DNA of 64,000 bases from the NCBI RefSeq assembly GCF_003073045.1, contig NC_037594.1, positions 19,040,927 through 19,104,926 of the forward strand, given 5' to 3'. The notes under the pieces were generated by a model. The model saw only the letters and a program-made list of their open reading frames with translations. It was not told where the DNA came from and searched no databases. This DNA comes from Pomacea canaliculata. Taxonomy: Eukaryota > Mollusca > Gastropoda > Architaenioglossa > Ampullariidae. The position numbers and the translations under genes were made by a program. Positions within the stretch are counted from its first letter, which is position 1. Every line of letters begins with the position of its first letter. This document shows, in pieces, positions 39,601-51,900 of this stretch.

Positions 39601-42600
39601 ACATTTCTATGGAATGACCTATACTTATCTCAGGAATGCAGAAAGTTTTCAGTCAGGGGATGCTGTCACATACTTACCAGTCTAAGTGTTGATTGAATTC
39701 TTGACTTGCTTCAGACACCCAGCCACAAAGAGCTAGAGCAGCAGCCCTAATAGCAAAATCCACAGCAAAGAATTAGCTAAGTGCATAATGAATATCAAGT
39801 GCTCAGAATTTTTTTGTAAATTATATACATATAAGACAATAGATGAGTATAATACGGAAAACCAGCTAAAACTGATGCCCACCACTGAAAATAAGTCAAT
39901 CTGCACACACAGCATACAATCTGTGTCTGCGTTACTCGGCAATGGAAAAAGTGAACAGTCATCCCAAGTACATATACACAAATATATGTTATCAGAAGAA
40001 GTACTAACAGAATATGCTGAAAAATATTGCCTAGACCAAGCATAGACAACAAACCTCTCCTGGCTGCGATACTGGTGCTTCATATTAAAGCTAACATCAT
40101 CCACACACTGCCAGTTTGCATAGATGAGGTCACTGTTCATGGGAATGCTGGCATCGCCATAGTATCTTAAAACCTGCTTCACACCCATGTTGAATATGCT
40201 GGGTAGGCGACCCAGACTTAACTTCTTCTGAAATAAATCCTTTCGTACCACTGATACTGGTCAAGGAATATTATGCACAATGGATTTGACACACAAAGAA
40301 GTGCATGTTAAATCAAAATAGTCATAAACACAATAAATATGCAGATTGTAATCTGTGTGGTATGCATATCCTTATAAACAACTGCCACACTTCAAGAGAA
40401 TCATTTATGCCTCTAGAGGTGATCTGAGCGAGAATCTTTTAATTTTACTGCATTCATTTCTTCTGCACGACTAGACTTTTCACTTGTCAACAAATTTTAA
40501 TTTATAAGATTTCATAATCAATACAGTTTCCCTATTTGAAGTGAGGTAGTGAAGGGGTGGAGAAACTAGCAATGTTTGATAAAAAAGAAACATGGGATAC
40601 AGCTTATCCACTTCCACAGACCCTGCAAATGTGGTTCATCAGCTACCACTGTTGCATTGACTTGAACATCATCACACTGAAACAATACAGACATGTAACA
40701 CATTGGGTACTTAATATATACACTTTTGTGAGGAGAAAAAAAATCCAAAACTAAAACTGTTGGACAAAAGAAACAAAAAAAAACAACCTTTTGTACAGAA
40801 CAAACTATGAAACTGATTAGAATCAGAGATTGTGTTACAGCAAGACTATAGAAGCAAAACAATGAAATAGCCTGTCACAGCCAAGTTTCACAAGCATTTA
40901 AGTAATTTCCCCTAACAAGCCTATTCAATACGAAAGATCCAAATATTCATGAATCCCAGTCTATAACTTCACACTTGCTGGTATCAGAAAGGAGTAGGAC
41001 CTGCATGCCATATCCCTGCAAAGCCCTGTGTTTCATACGGGCAGATATGTCAAGCACGTTAAGGTTGCCTTCCTCGATGCAAGTCATAGTCCTTCGGCCA
41101 TTAGCCCACGTCAGTCTGAATTGAGGTGACCAAACCTGAGGACCAACAAACAGATTTTAAAAAAGACTAAAGTTACTTTCATGTACAAAGTAAAGATTAG
41201 ATAGACAAAGAGGTGCAGACAGGGAGGAGTGAAGGTTCAATTCAATAAGCTTATTTAAATGACAGTTTGATGATATAACTCACTAAAGGAATTCTTTCAA
41301 AGATCACTGTATCTTTGATTGCACCATTCACAGAAAGAGCCAGGAGCCGATTTTCATGCCGAGGATGCCAAGCATATGAAGATAGTGCTGTTCCAACAAA
41401 TGCTGTAAGAAAAATAGTATGCTGATACTTTGATTGTTGCCATCATGCCATGATAATTAAAAGTTGGTCTGAAATTTGTCGTTTACCTAGATCTCTTAAA
41501 ATGCATTTAATGCCAGACATAGTGTGACAACTCAGTCAGTCCATCAAAATTTCTTTACCCAACGATGTACATAAATCCTGCTCTCTTATAAAAAGGGACA
41601 AACAATACCTTCATTTCTTTATACAGCTCATTCTTTGCTCAGAAATAAAGCAATCTCTTGAGAAACTGCTGCTGCCATATCTATGACAACTACCCAAATA
41701 ATGAAGACATCCACAGTAAAAATAACTTACGCTGTACATTTCTATCAACAATGACAGGTTCAATATCGTCAGAGCCTGAAAATGAGTATATCCAAAGATC
41801 AGCTCCCACTAGTGTTAAGTTGGCCAGTATATCCACTCAATACATTAGAATTGTGATACTTGTTATCGCATGAGGACATATACTGACAGAGGGTTTGATG
41901 ACATGTCATTAAAGCTATATTTATCATTTCATTATATAACACAGACATCAGTATCCCAGTATTACTGACATTAGCTTAAATAACTCTCATCATGAGCAAT
42001 AGCCACTTTTTAAATTTTCACCATTCGGCAGAATTAAACCTCTATGAGTGCACCCTTGTGCATCCATGCAAGGGTGCAACCTACCCATCCACTCCAACAT
42101 GCAATCTCTTTCTTTCTCACTCTAATTAGTCAATATGCAGCATAAGAATCATTCTAGTATAAAGGAAATAACATTTTAAAAAGTTATGGTATTTCATTAA
42201 TCAGGTGGCATGTTACAAAAATATATCAGGCAGAAACTAACCCATAACAGAATGCTTGATGTCATACAGTTTAAAGACTGAACTGTCTTTACACATAACT
42301 GACAACATTCCAGCCCTGAGGAGATGAATAACAATGAAAATGTGACAACACATTCAAATGTATACTGGAAAAGAAATAATCCTAGTGACTAGCACCTTAC
42401 AATCCATACTGACTGCAATACACATTACGAAATTTCATCAGAATTCATACACTTTTCTTTTGTTAGACATTGCATCTCCCTTTCTAACTTCTTTATAGGA
42501 AGCCCTCACAAATACACAACTCGCTGTTACTGGAAGTCAATTTATAAAACTGACCTGATACTAAAGACATAAATAGCTCTCATAAATGATGAAATTTTGT

Positions 42601-45600
42601 AGATGAAAATCATTATTACAACTACTCTTTAAAAGGCTCCAACAATCTTAATCTGGACAAATGCAAAATCCTTGTTTTCTCAATAGTAGCAACAATAGGT
42701 TCTTTACCTTGTTGGACACCAACTTATCTTAGATACAGGTTTGTTTTCTTGTAAAGTCAAAATCTTTAAGAATCAAGGAAAATGATAATGCCAAGAAAGA
42801 CTTTTCTTTTCTGTCATTTTTTTAATATGCTAGTTGGTTCTGTAAGAGTTAAATCTTGTATGACACTGATATTACAGAAGGAAAACAACCAATTCATTAT
42901 AAAATGAGGATACAGGTCTGTCAAACATTCTTGTGTCCCAAACTGCAACTTGGGTCTGAAACAAGTGGACATCGCTTGGAAAATTATCATCAAGAAAGAT
43001 ATGTGGACCAAAGCTGAAAAACCTATGTCTGATTATATCTAGACCAAAGTGAAGTAAAATTCTCTTCCAAACAGGACATTTCTTTTATCTGGTGGGTGTG
43101 TGGATAAGTCTAGTTTTCTATATTGATTACTATATGATAATTTAAGCTTGCAATATATCTGCATCTTATTATTGTTAAGTATAATCTAATTACAGTAAGC
43201 ATTGGCTAACCGAATGTTCTGATTCTCTGGGTTTTGCAAAACCTGCCTAACACAATGAATTTTTTTGTCAAAGCTATGGATTGAGATCCCAAACTGTGGT
43301 CCCCTGTACAAAACTACACTTATCTGAGTACTGCTTACTTCCAGGGATTTGGTTTAGAGCTGAGGCTGCTCTTTAACAACACAAATATGTGTTTTATCAG
43401 TTGATATCTATCAAATATGGAAATACTATTCATTTTAATATTTTTATAAAGTAAATGTGTGCTGGGTCATTTATGGCAATGGGATTGAAATCTACTGACA
43501 ATAATAGAAATTGACAAAATGTCAAGATTCATGTTTCTACAAAGTACCAAAAGCCAATGCAAAATGTAGGGGATAGTCAGGTCTGGTTTTATAAATTTCT
43601 TACTCATTAAACACAATGCTAATACATAAAAATAGAAATGTCTTGATTGCAGCATCTGTTTAAACATCCCCCACCCTAACCAACAAACACATACAATTTT
43701 GAAGGTTTGTGAAAATATTAGACAATGATAAATGCTAACATACTTATCAATATATATCTAAATAATTAATGCTTTACCTCTCCAAATGATGCTAACCGAT
43801 TGGTGCTAAGAGAGTCGACACATACACCCGACACTGTGCGAGGCTGTTGTGTTGTAAGTCTTGGTCTTGTTGTGTCTGCAATCATCAAAACATCCTTTCC
43901 ATTCTGAGTCATTTTCAGAAGGATAAAATTCAAAAATCCTGTTGACCAAACATGTATGTGGCATAATCAATTATTGACAAAAGACTTAAGAATACCAGTC
44001 ACAAAGAAACAGTTTTAAAATGAAGTGTTCTTTTATCCTAAGTTATGTTTGCTATTTTACAAATATCCAATTTAAAAAATGCAAAAGACGGAATTAGATA
44101 TTCAACATGAAGGCAAAACAAAATTGCAAGTTACTTTTTTCCCCATGATATAAAATGCTCAACCTACTAAGAAATGATAGTCACAAACCTCTAAGATCAT
44201 AAATCCTAAGATACCGATTATTCATTCCAGTGACAAATGATCTCGGTGTCTGAGGAAACCAAGAAAATGATGAGCTAGTTTCTCCAGGACCTGCAAGTGT
44301 TGCAAAAGTTCGTGTTAACAGGTAGACTTGTTCTCCCCATTTTCTCATTCATATCTACATAAATTTAGATTAATTTACTTGCATATTCATTAGGTATATA
44401 TTTAATTTAAAATATTAAATGTTGTTTGTATATGCAAGAACAATCATGTACTGGCATTTATAACTTAAACTCTTCTTGCAAATTCTCTTTCTTTGAGACT
44501 TGCCAGATAACATGACCATAAAAAATAATAGGCTGTTTGCTCTTTGACCGCTGAAAATTGACAAACAATGAGCTAGCATGTAACTGTTACGCAGCTGCTC
44601 CACTGATCAGATGAGCAGCAACCTTTAAGCAACTATAAAGATATCAGCATATCCAATACACCAGTATGTATGTGACATCTGTTTGCAGGCCTGGGTGTCA
44701 GAGATTTTCTCCAGGTACTCTGATTTCCTCCCCATCCCTCTCCTCCACAGTGTGAAATCATTTTTCCTACTATGTCAACAACAACAGTGGTTTTTTTTTT
44801 TCAAACCAACATTCAACCCAATCAAATAGCAGGGAGGTTAGGAGGGCCTCAGCATTTTATCACTTTGTTGCTGTCACTTTTACTGCTCTCTGAGGGTTGC
44901 TGCTAATCAGTGGCCGGTAGAATGCCCTACATGCCAGACACATTACAGCTGTTATAAAGTCATCTTTCAATTGTTAAAGAACAAATGTAGCCTACTATCT
45001 TCTATGGTAATGCTATCGGGTACAGTCAAAAAATAATGCCCTCTTCTCTCTCACACACACACTTGACTAAACAAACAAAAAATGTACATACAAACACATG
45101 CATCATAGCAGGTAACAAAAACATTCTTGTAACAAAAAAATTACGAACCTATCTCCAAATATGGTTTTGTGATTGATCCATGCTCACTTGAGCTGTAACG
45201 AGATCGTTCAGAACCATCACCTGAGGCTGAATGGCTTAATGTGATATCCCAAATGACAATGCATGGGTCATTTCGAAACTTTTCCAAACCTTCTGCAAGC
45301 TGAGAAAAGAAGGCCCATTTGTGAATACTTAAAGGTCTAGTAGGATAAAACTTTTCTATCGACTTGGTGAAACTCAGTACAATGTACTACTTCCCAAAAT
45401 ACAGGTGAATATACCCATTCTGTTCTCAAGATACATGCATACAAATCACCACACACACTAAAAAAAATAAAAATCATGGCATTGCATTTGTAAACAAATA
45501 CATCACAGGTCTCCTATTGGATAAGGCTTTCACAATAGAAATGTATACATGCATAATCCTGACGTCTGAGTTGTTGACCTTTTTCTGTGCTTGGCGATGT

Positions 45601-48023
45601 TAACAGAAATATCTCTCAAGAACAGAAAGGTTTCACCTGGATTTGAGAAAATAGTATCTTGTACTGAGCTTAACCCAAGCCTTAGAAAAAGTTTGCACAT
45701 CACTAGATCTTTAATAAGGTATATAACAATCACTATCATATTTATAGCTGCTATTTTGGATGAAGGGTTTCACTTATGATTGCTTAACATTTTTAAGTTA
45801 AATTACATATAAATCTAGGTGACACGCTGCAGTTGCGTTAAGGTCTACTACTAAACAGATGTGATATAATTTATTCCAGAGCAATGGTCAGTTAGAGAAG
45901 CACACATCTTTCATCACAATCAGACCTAGGAACCTGTGAATGTTACATACGTTTATGAGAATAAATAGTACCCACAAGATTTGCATCCTCTGGATTCCAT
46001 GTTAAGAAAGTGCACTGCCTTTGATGCCTTGGAACTGTCAACAGAAAATGGATTCAGAAATTTTTGCAAAATTCACTGGAAATATCAGGCTTCCCACCAC
46101 AGCTAAGACTTAATTAAGATCACATTATTACATTTATTACAGCACCTCTTACAGAATTTGACAAAATGAAAGTACTTAGCATCTTGTGAATTGCAGTTAC
46201 TTTACAACAATATGTTTTAAAATGCCTATAATAAGATGCTGTAATTTACAGAATAAGCATATTTTGCCAAAATCTATCAATATCTGTCCAAAAAATATAA
46301 TATGGTCTCTAAAGAATATTTTATTTTACAAAAAAAAAAACATACCCAAATCTCTACCAATAAGTTCATCTGCTCCTGGATCACCAAAGCTATTGGAAAT
46401 ATAAATTAAACGAAGAAACTTAGCAAAAAAAAATAGCCATCAAAATTTTTAGTGGAAAAAAAAAAAGGCTACTCGATATTTCTTTTTTTTTTTTTATTCC
46501 CAGTTAGCTATTGGCTGGTTGTTTTCACAGATGTTTTTCATGTCTAAATTTCACAGTGTCATGATTACACCATATAGGAATCAATGTTAAATTACAGTAT
46601 AGCAACTATCAATTATTATTATTATCATCATGATTATCATTTATATTATAACTGAGCGAAACACATGGCCCTGTATCCCAAACTAAAGATTTGCTCATCA
46701 TGCTTTACACAGACCAAATGACAGTTTTACAAAATGAAAATAACAACGAAATAAGAGGACATATATTGCCGTGTACTCCAGCCAAAGCCAGGTTCACCAT
46801 GCTTTAATATCATTTTTTTTAAATATGGAGAAACTGGACCAAGCCTGGCAAAGTGCTTACATCACAATTATATAAAACTTTACTCATGTAAAACCTCCAA
46901 TGTAGATGCATATGCACACATACATCAGTATGCTATGCAATAGGGTGTGGTGTTAAGTAAATTGAAGTCTCCCTTATCTAGTCTGTAGACTGATGAATTC
47001 TACTAAACTATATGCCATCTCTTCAAATGTCATGTGACTCAAGCTTATTGAATATTTTTAATATCCAATTTTTGAACATTTACATCTACTTTGCTGACTT
47101 TTCTTATGTCATAACATCTACAGACCACCCAAACAGCAGTTGTAGGCAGCAATGTTTAAGACTGATGAAATTGCCAAATATGACAAACTGACAAATTGAA
47201 AATTAAAATAAAACTACTGATAATAATTAAAAAAAAAGAGAGAATGCACATACCTTGTCAGAACTACTCGTCCATTGGCCTGCCCTACAGCTAGAAGATT
47301 CCTGGGAGTTGCTTGTGGATACCAGGCTGCACACTAAAAATAGAAAATTCAAGGAAATGCTTTACTGATAGAAATCTTTAACACACGTGTAACCTAACAG
47401 ATTTTTCCAATCATTACCCAAAAGAATAAGCTTTGGCTATGTTTTTAAAATTTCAAAATAATGAAACAGCAGACAATTTATATGTGCTGTATTAGAATGC
47501 CAGTTCTAATCACTTAAATTGAAGTTTCCTAGTCCTATAAAATGTTGGATGCGTCATGAACTATATAACAACATACCTTTTATTTAAATCTTTCAGCTGA
47601 CATTTATAAAAAAAAGATAAGCACTTCTGACTTAATATTCAAAATATTTACAATGGGTTTTACCTTTATGAAATGTATTTCTGAATTCGTAGCACAGTGC
47701 ACTGCATAATGGCTGTCAGATATCTTAACTGCAAAAACATGAACATACAGGACAATATTTTTTTAACTGAAATACAGAAGAAAATGTGTGGATTTCAAGA
47801 TGTGGTAGATCTCAGAAGAAAATTCAATGCTTTGTACTATTATAAGATATTGTGGCATTCTGAGAACTCATGATGATAGTTACTTACTCGAATTGTGGGG
47901 GTGGTTAGTAGCTGACTGCCCCTGAACTGTCTCCACCTGATATAAACTGATAGCTGAACCCCATGTAATAAATGTGTCATCTTCAGTGGGTGACCACAAA
48001 ATCTCCACTTTGTTGCCACTCAT
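33674..48023 (-). CDS. MIOS: GATOR2 complex protein MIOS (WDR/meiosis regulator for oocyte development)
   Basis: Complete, 870 aa in 27 coding exons (human about 875): 48023-47888, 47728-47664, 47333-47254, 46389-46346, 46034-45972, 45292-45149, 44290-44189, 43875-43778, 42955-42914, 42763-42708, 42315-42242, 41775-41731, 41402-41284, 41135-41001, 40676-40601, 40250-40055, 39746-39678, 39411-39302, 38812-38640, 38305-38240, 38025-37953, 36658-36520, 35842-35801, 35462-35288, 34749-34638, 34372-34276, 33755-33674. All phases agree. It starts [12 protein letters not shown] (human MSGTKPDILWAP). A WD propeller fills about 1-400 (VIWDI at 142-146, VWDTR at 249-253), then an alpha-solenoid ([34 protein letters not shown]). 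A zinc/RING-like C-terminus follows (C740xxC743, C777-C781, C788xxC791, C827xxC830RHGGHAGH838, C849/C854/C856/C858). As in GATOR2 it should relieve GATOR1 inhibition of mTORC1 at lysosomes. Introns 9 and 15 look U12-type. Confidence 0.97.
36755..37045 (+). mobile_element. LINE 3'-end fragment inside a MIOS intron
   Basis: A plus-strand frame, antisense to MIOS, reads [32 protein letters not shown] and [13 protein letters not shown]. This is the standard C-terminus of a common invertebrate LINE ORF2 (usually LRKP..NITRQALTWNPQGKRKRGRP...W.QLER.AQDRD.W). It ends in an AAC repeat (37031-37046), as a LINE tail does. Truncated and inactive. Confidence 0.85.
40251..40600 (-). other. MIOS intron 15, U12-type (GT-AG)
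   Basis: The donor is AGCT|GTATCCCATG (U12 consensus RTATCCTTT). A perfect branch-site match TTCCTTGAC (40268-40260) has its A 11 bases before the 3' splice site ATCAG|TGG. Phase 1 joins cleanly to TG GTA CGA (VRKDLFQ). The only alternative acceptor, TTTCAG 21 bases on, breaks the frame. Confidence 0.75.
42764..42913 (-). other. MIOS intron 9, U12-type (GT-AG)
   Basis: The donor is GACCT|GTATCCTCATT, and TTCCTTGAT (42780-42772) lies with its A 10 bases before TTAAAG|ATTTTG. There is no polypyrimidine tract. This splice gives [20 protein letters not shown], exactly aligned with vertebrate MIOS (KPVLTL...KPLTK). Confidence 0.8.
44690..44965 (+). mobile_element. Interspersed repeat fragment in a MIOS intron
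   Basis: The phrase GATTTTCTCCAGGTACTCTGATTTCCTCCCC is cut here to its recognisable core, TTCTCCAGGTACTC. It is followed by CCAGACACATTACAGCTG near the end and is typical of dispersed repeats of invertebrate and fish genomes. No ORF. The boundaries are approximate. Confidence 0.4.
46640..46880 (+). mobile_element. Degraded interspersed repeat in a MIOS intron
   Basis: ACATGGCCCTGTATCCCAAA followed by TTTGCTCATCATGCTTTACA resembles the element head at 21540 (TTTGCTCAAAGTGCTTTACA). It is diverged and noncoding. Confidence 0.4.
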
Positions 48024-48907
48024 ACTTGCTGATCTACAACAAAGGTATTCCATCCTAACTTAAACTAAATATTTAATGTAAAGAACGGACGATAAACACT
48101 TTGCAAAAAATACCTTTCTTTTATAAGCTGTAGGAGTTTATTCCTATACATTCTCTCTCACGCGCACACACACACACAGAGATTTCTACACAGACACACC
48201 TCTTGTCCCAGACCTTGTGTTTTTTCCTATCCACTTATAAAATATTTTTGAATCTCTTGATAAGCGTATCTACTGGTTAAGCTAAAAGTATTATGCACTA
48301 GTGACTACGCATTTAGTCTTACTCTTTTTCGCACGTATTGCAATCTTTCCCTGGTACTACTGGTCAAGGACTAAGCAGGATACAGCAATAGGGTTTTTTT
48401 TTCATAATTGTCAGCAGATCATGACACCTCATGTGCACTTTAGTCAACCACCGATCATACCTGTCTCAATATATCCTCCGTCCGTCAAGGGAAAGGAAGA
48501 AAATCTTTATTAAATGATAAACCTCTCTTCAGTCTCCGAGGCTAGTTCTCGTGCAAATGCTACAAAATTGAGTTTGGACTAAATAACCCAGAAAAAAACT
48601 GTCATAGCGACAAACATCTGAAATTCTAGAATAGTGGTCTAGAAGACCTTGTCCCGATTCTTTGCGAAATCGCAAGCAGACGAGCATTTGGTGTTACATA
48701 CTACCTTCACGACAAAATCCGCAAACTGCACGCGTGACCATGACCTCACAGATTTTCGGAGAGTTCCGCTTCCGGTATAGTTGTTTTCATTCACAACCAC
48801 GAAACTGTGACCAATAAAACTGTAGCAGCACACGATAGACGACAGACAAGACAAAATAATATATAGAACTTTTTATTCTTCATGTACACTTCACCAGAAA
48901 CTTCACA
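48024..48907. promoter_or_regulatory. Bidirectional promoter of MIOS and CCDC89
   Basis: On the minus strand an acceptor (TTGTAG|ATC, exon start 48033) lies 10 bases before the MIOS ATG. A good donor, GAAG|GTAGTATG (exon end 48705), points to a 5' UTR exon near 48705-48780. The MIOS start is therefore within about 150 bases of the CCDC89 ATG. Between them are GCTTCCGG (48768-48775, an ETS site in reverse) and CCAAT (48811-48815). No TATA box is seen. Confidence 0.6.
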
Positions 48908-51900
48908 ATGGCGTCGAATCAAAGAACGCCTCGAGATCTTCGTCAGATGGTTAATGAAAGCAGTCAAGTAAGCCATAATATGCGGATTTAAATTGTTCTG
49001 TTTATTTTAGTAATTTATTCTCATGTTTATCCTTAACATATAAGTCCATATACTTGCGTATGGTTATTGCCTTCTGCTTTATTGTCTTACACCGTAATAA
49101 CTAGTGCTAATCTGGCCATATAATGTATTTTTCTTGCACAGCAGTGCGCGTTTGCCATCATTTCATTGCTATGCGTTCGAAATGACAATTGTCGTGTATA
49201 TCATGCGCAGTAGTAGTGTTTTGTTGGGTTTTTTTTTTTTTAATGAGCCGTTTTCTGAACAATTTACTGACCATAACTATTTATATAACTTTTAAAATCG
49301 TATTGAAAAGAGTCAATTGTTAAAGCTGGGTTTTTATATATATACCTCCTCAGAGAGAATTTATATATGATTAATTTAAAGTGCCAAAAAAAAAAAAAAA
49401 AGAGAGAGAGAAAATGTTAAAGTCTTCCTAACAATTTTCATAATGGAATGTCAGAAAAATATAATGACTTTGCATGCAAGGGAATTAAATTAATACAATA
49501 ATAACTCGATCTGCACTGTCCGTATTGTTGTACCAGCTGCTACTATAATGATTTTAAAAAGCCAGATTTGAGTTGAATGCATTGCAGAATGGTGGAATGT
49601 GCATATGTATATCTCTGTAACCAAATTTTTGAACTAGAGGCAAATATGGTGTTCATGATCAGATATATTCCAGTCTGCTCTTACCTGTGATAAATTGTTT
49701 CTGAAGATTGTGTTCAAAGAAATGATACGCAGGTCTGTGTAGTTTCCAGTTGATAGTGAGCACGTCATTCATCTATTATTCATCACATAACACCTCACAG
49801 GAAGCATCAAGTGTATGTAGCTTAAGACTTGTTGGTGTTTTGAGAAAGAGGGGACAAAATTCTTGTAATCTGACCTATCACTTCAGTAATTATGTTGATG
49901 TATTCGGTAGTTACTTATAAATATAAAAGAAAGTATAAGTAAAGTCTTGCACATTTAATTTTTACATCCCTTTTTTAAAAATATTTTTACAACCATTCAG
50001 TCTTTGTATTTGCTTGTTGCTCTTTTTCCTCATTAATGACTGATGCTGATAAAATATTTTCTGTTTGGTTTCTGAAGGGTCCTTGTGATTGAAGGTATCA
50101 TGCTACATTGTCACATTAAAACATGCACTGTTACACTTCATTTTGCTTTGGTGGTGTTTTAACTGGCTTTGAATAAACACACCATAAATCATAGAAAATA
50201 AGATCAACATATATAGTTTTTCTCTTTATATAGAGAGGTATAATTCTATATTGTAGTTGAAAGGACTTTTTATATTTCTGTGGTGCTCTTGCTGGCATTG
50301 AACTATAATTTAAACTAAATGATATTTGATTATTTCTGTATATTTTATTACTGTAATCCTCACATAAATTATAGTTATTTCAATGTTTAAATTTTGACAC
50401 TTATTCTAAATACTTTTCCAAGTTTTTGACATATTTTACTTTCATCATGTATTGCCAGGTGTCAGCTGTTTAAGAAGTGTTCTAGTTAAGCTTCGCACAC
50501 TAAAATTGCTTGTGTCACAAAAGCCACTTCTGTCACATTTGAAAACGAACAAATTATTGCACAAGGATGTGCACATTTATGTGTATACTTTTTGTTAAGT
50601 GGATGGGTAGTTTTTTTATGAGAAAAGGTGATATTTATATTTAGAAAGTCACGTGAACGTGGTTTTTTTAGTTTGTCTCACAAAAATTTTTTGCTTAATG
50701 TTTGTTGTTTACATTTTTTATAAACTGCATGATACACAAAAAATAATTTTAAACAAATAGCATTTTTAAAAGAAAAAGAAAATAGTATTAATACAAAAAT
50801 TAAGTTTAAAATTAATTTTAAAAGGAGCTATAGTAGTCTTGGATTATGGTTGGCTGGTTTGAAAGAGAAAGTACTTTAATCTTTTGTTGATTTTGCACCC
50901 CTTTTTTATGAAGCCAACTGTGCTTTATTAGTCTTTTTCAATTATTACAACAAAAAATTTAAATCTTTGAATGATAAGATTTTGTTATCTACTGATGATT
51001 TTTTATAAAATGACAAGGAAACAATTAAGTGTGTTCATCTACATTTAGCATTACTTGAAAATTAATATTTTGTTATCTGTTATCTTTCTCTTAGGACATC
51101 CAAGAAATTCAAGACAGTCTTGCAAAGCTCAGAGCTTTAAAAGAGGACGACAAGACAGAGGCTGCAATGCTGCGATCAAGAATTGATGAGCAATCTCGAC
51201 TTATTATGATTTTAAAACACCGTGCAGATGAAGAGCTTCTTCGTGCACAGGCTCTAGATAAAGTTAACAAAGAATTGACAGAACTCAAGGAGCATTCTGA
51301 TGATGTGTTAAAAAATGAAATGCGGAAATACAACATTTTGGACTCTCGTTTTGGCAATCTAGCATCAAACCATGAGGAGATGATAAAAATTAAAAATGAA
51401 TATAAAAGAGTAAATCAGGAATTACGAGAAGAAAATGCAAGATTGAAAAATGAAAATTCTCGCATGTTTTCTAAAGTAGTTCAAGATAAAGATGCAAAGA
51501 TACAAGAATTGGAAAATAAATTTGCCATCATGAAAGAGCAAAATGGTAGTTTGGAGATAAAGTTACGGTATGTACAATTTGAGGGATTTTTTTTTTAGGA
51601 AGGCAGAATGCATTCCTTTAAAATGTATAGACAGCAGATGCACAGGTCATGGCAGCATTTGCGATTAATCCATGACCAGAATAGTTTATATATATATATA
51701 TGAAAGAATATAGGGGTTTGAGTGGTTTTTCTTCCTAAGCTTCAAAATTTAGGGTAATTAAGACAAAGTTGCTAGCTCTGTCTGGACCTTGTTTTAACCT
51801 TTTTGTTGGACATGAAGTGCCTGAGTAGAAGGATGTTGATAATTTAAGGTTTCAGCATCAACAGATGGACTGTAGAATTGTCTTTTCAACTCCATTACAA

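Noticed and set aside
40226..40250. Pyrimidine-rich acceptor TTATTTCAG as the start of MIOS exon 16
   Set aside because: It breaks the frame from exon 15, while the upstream CAG|TGG keeps frame and has a perfect U12 branch site at the right distance.
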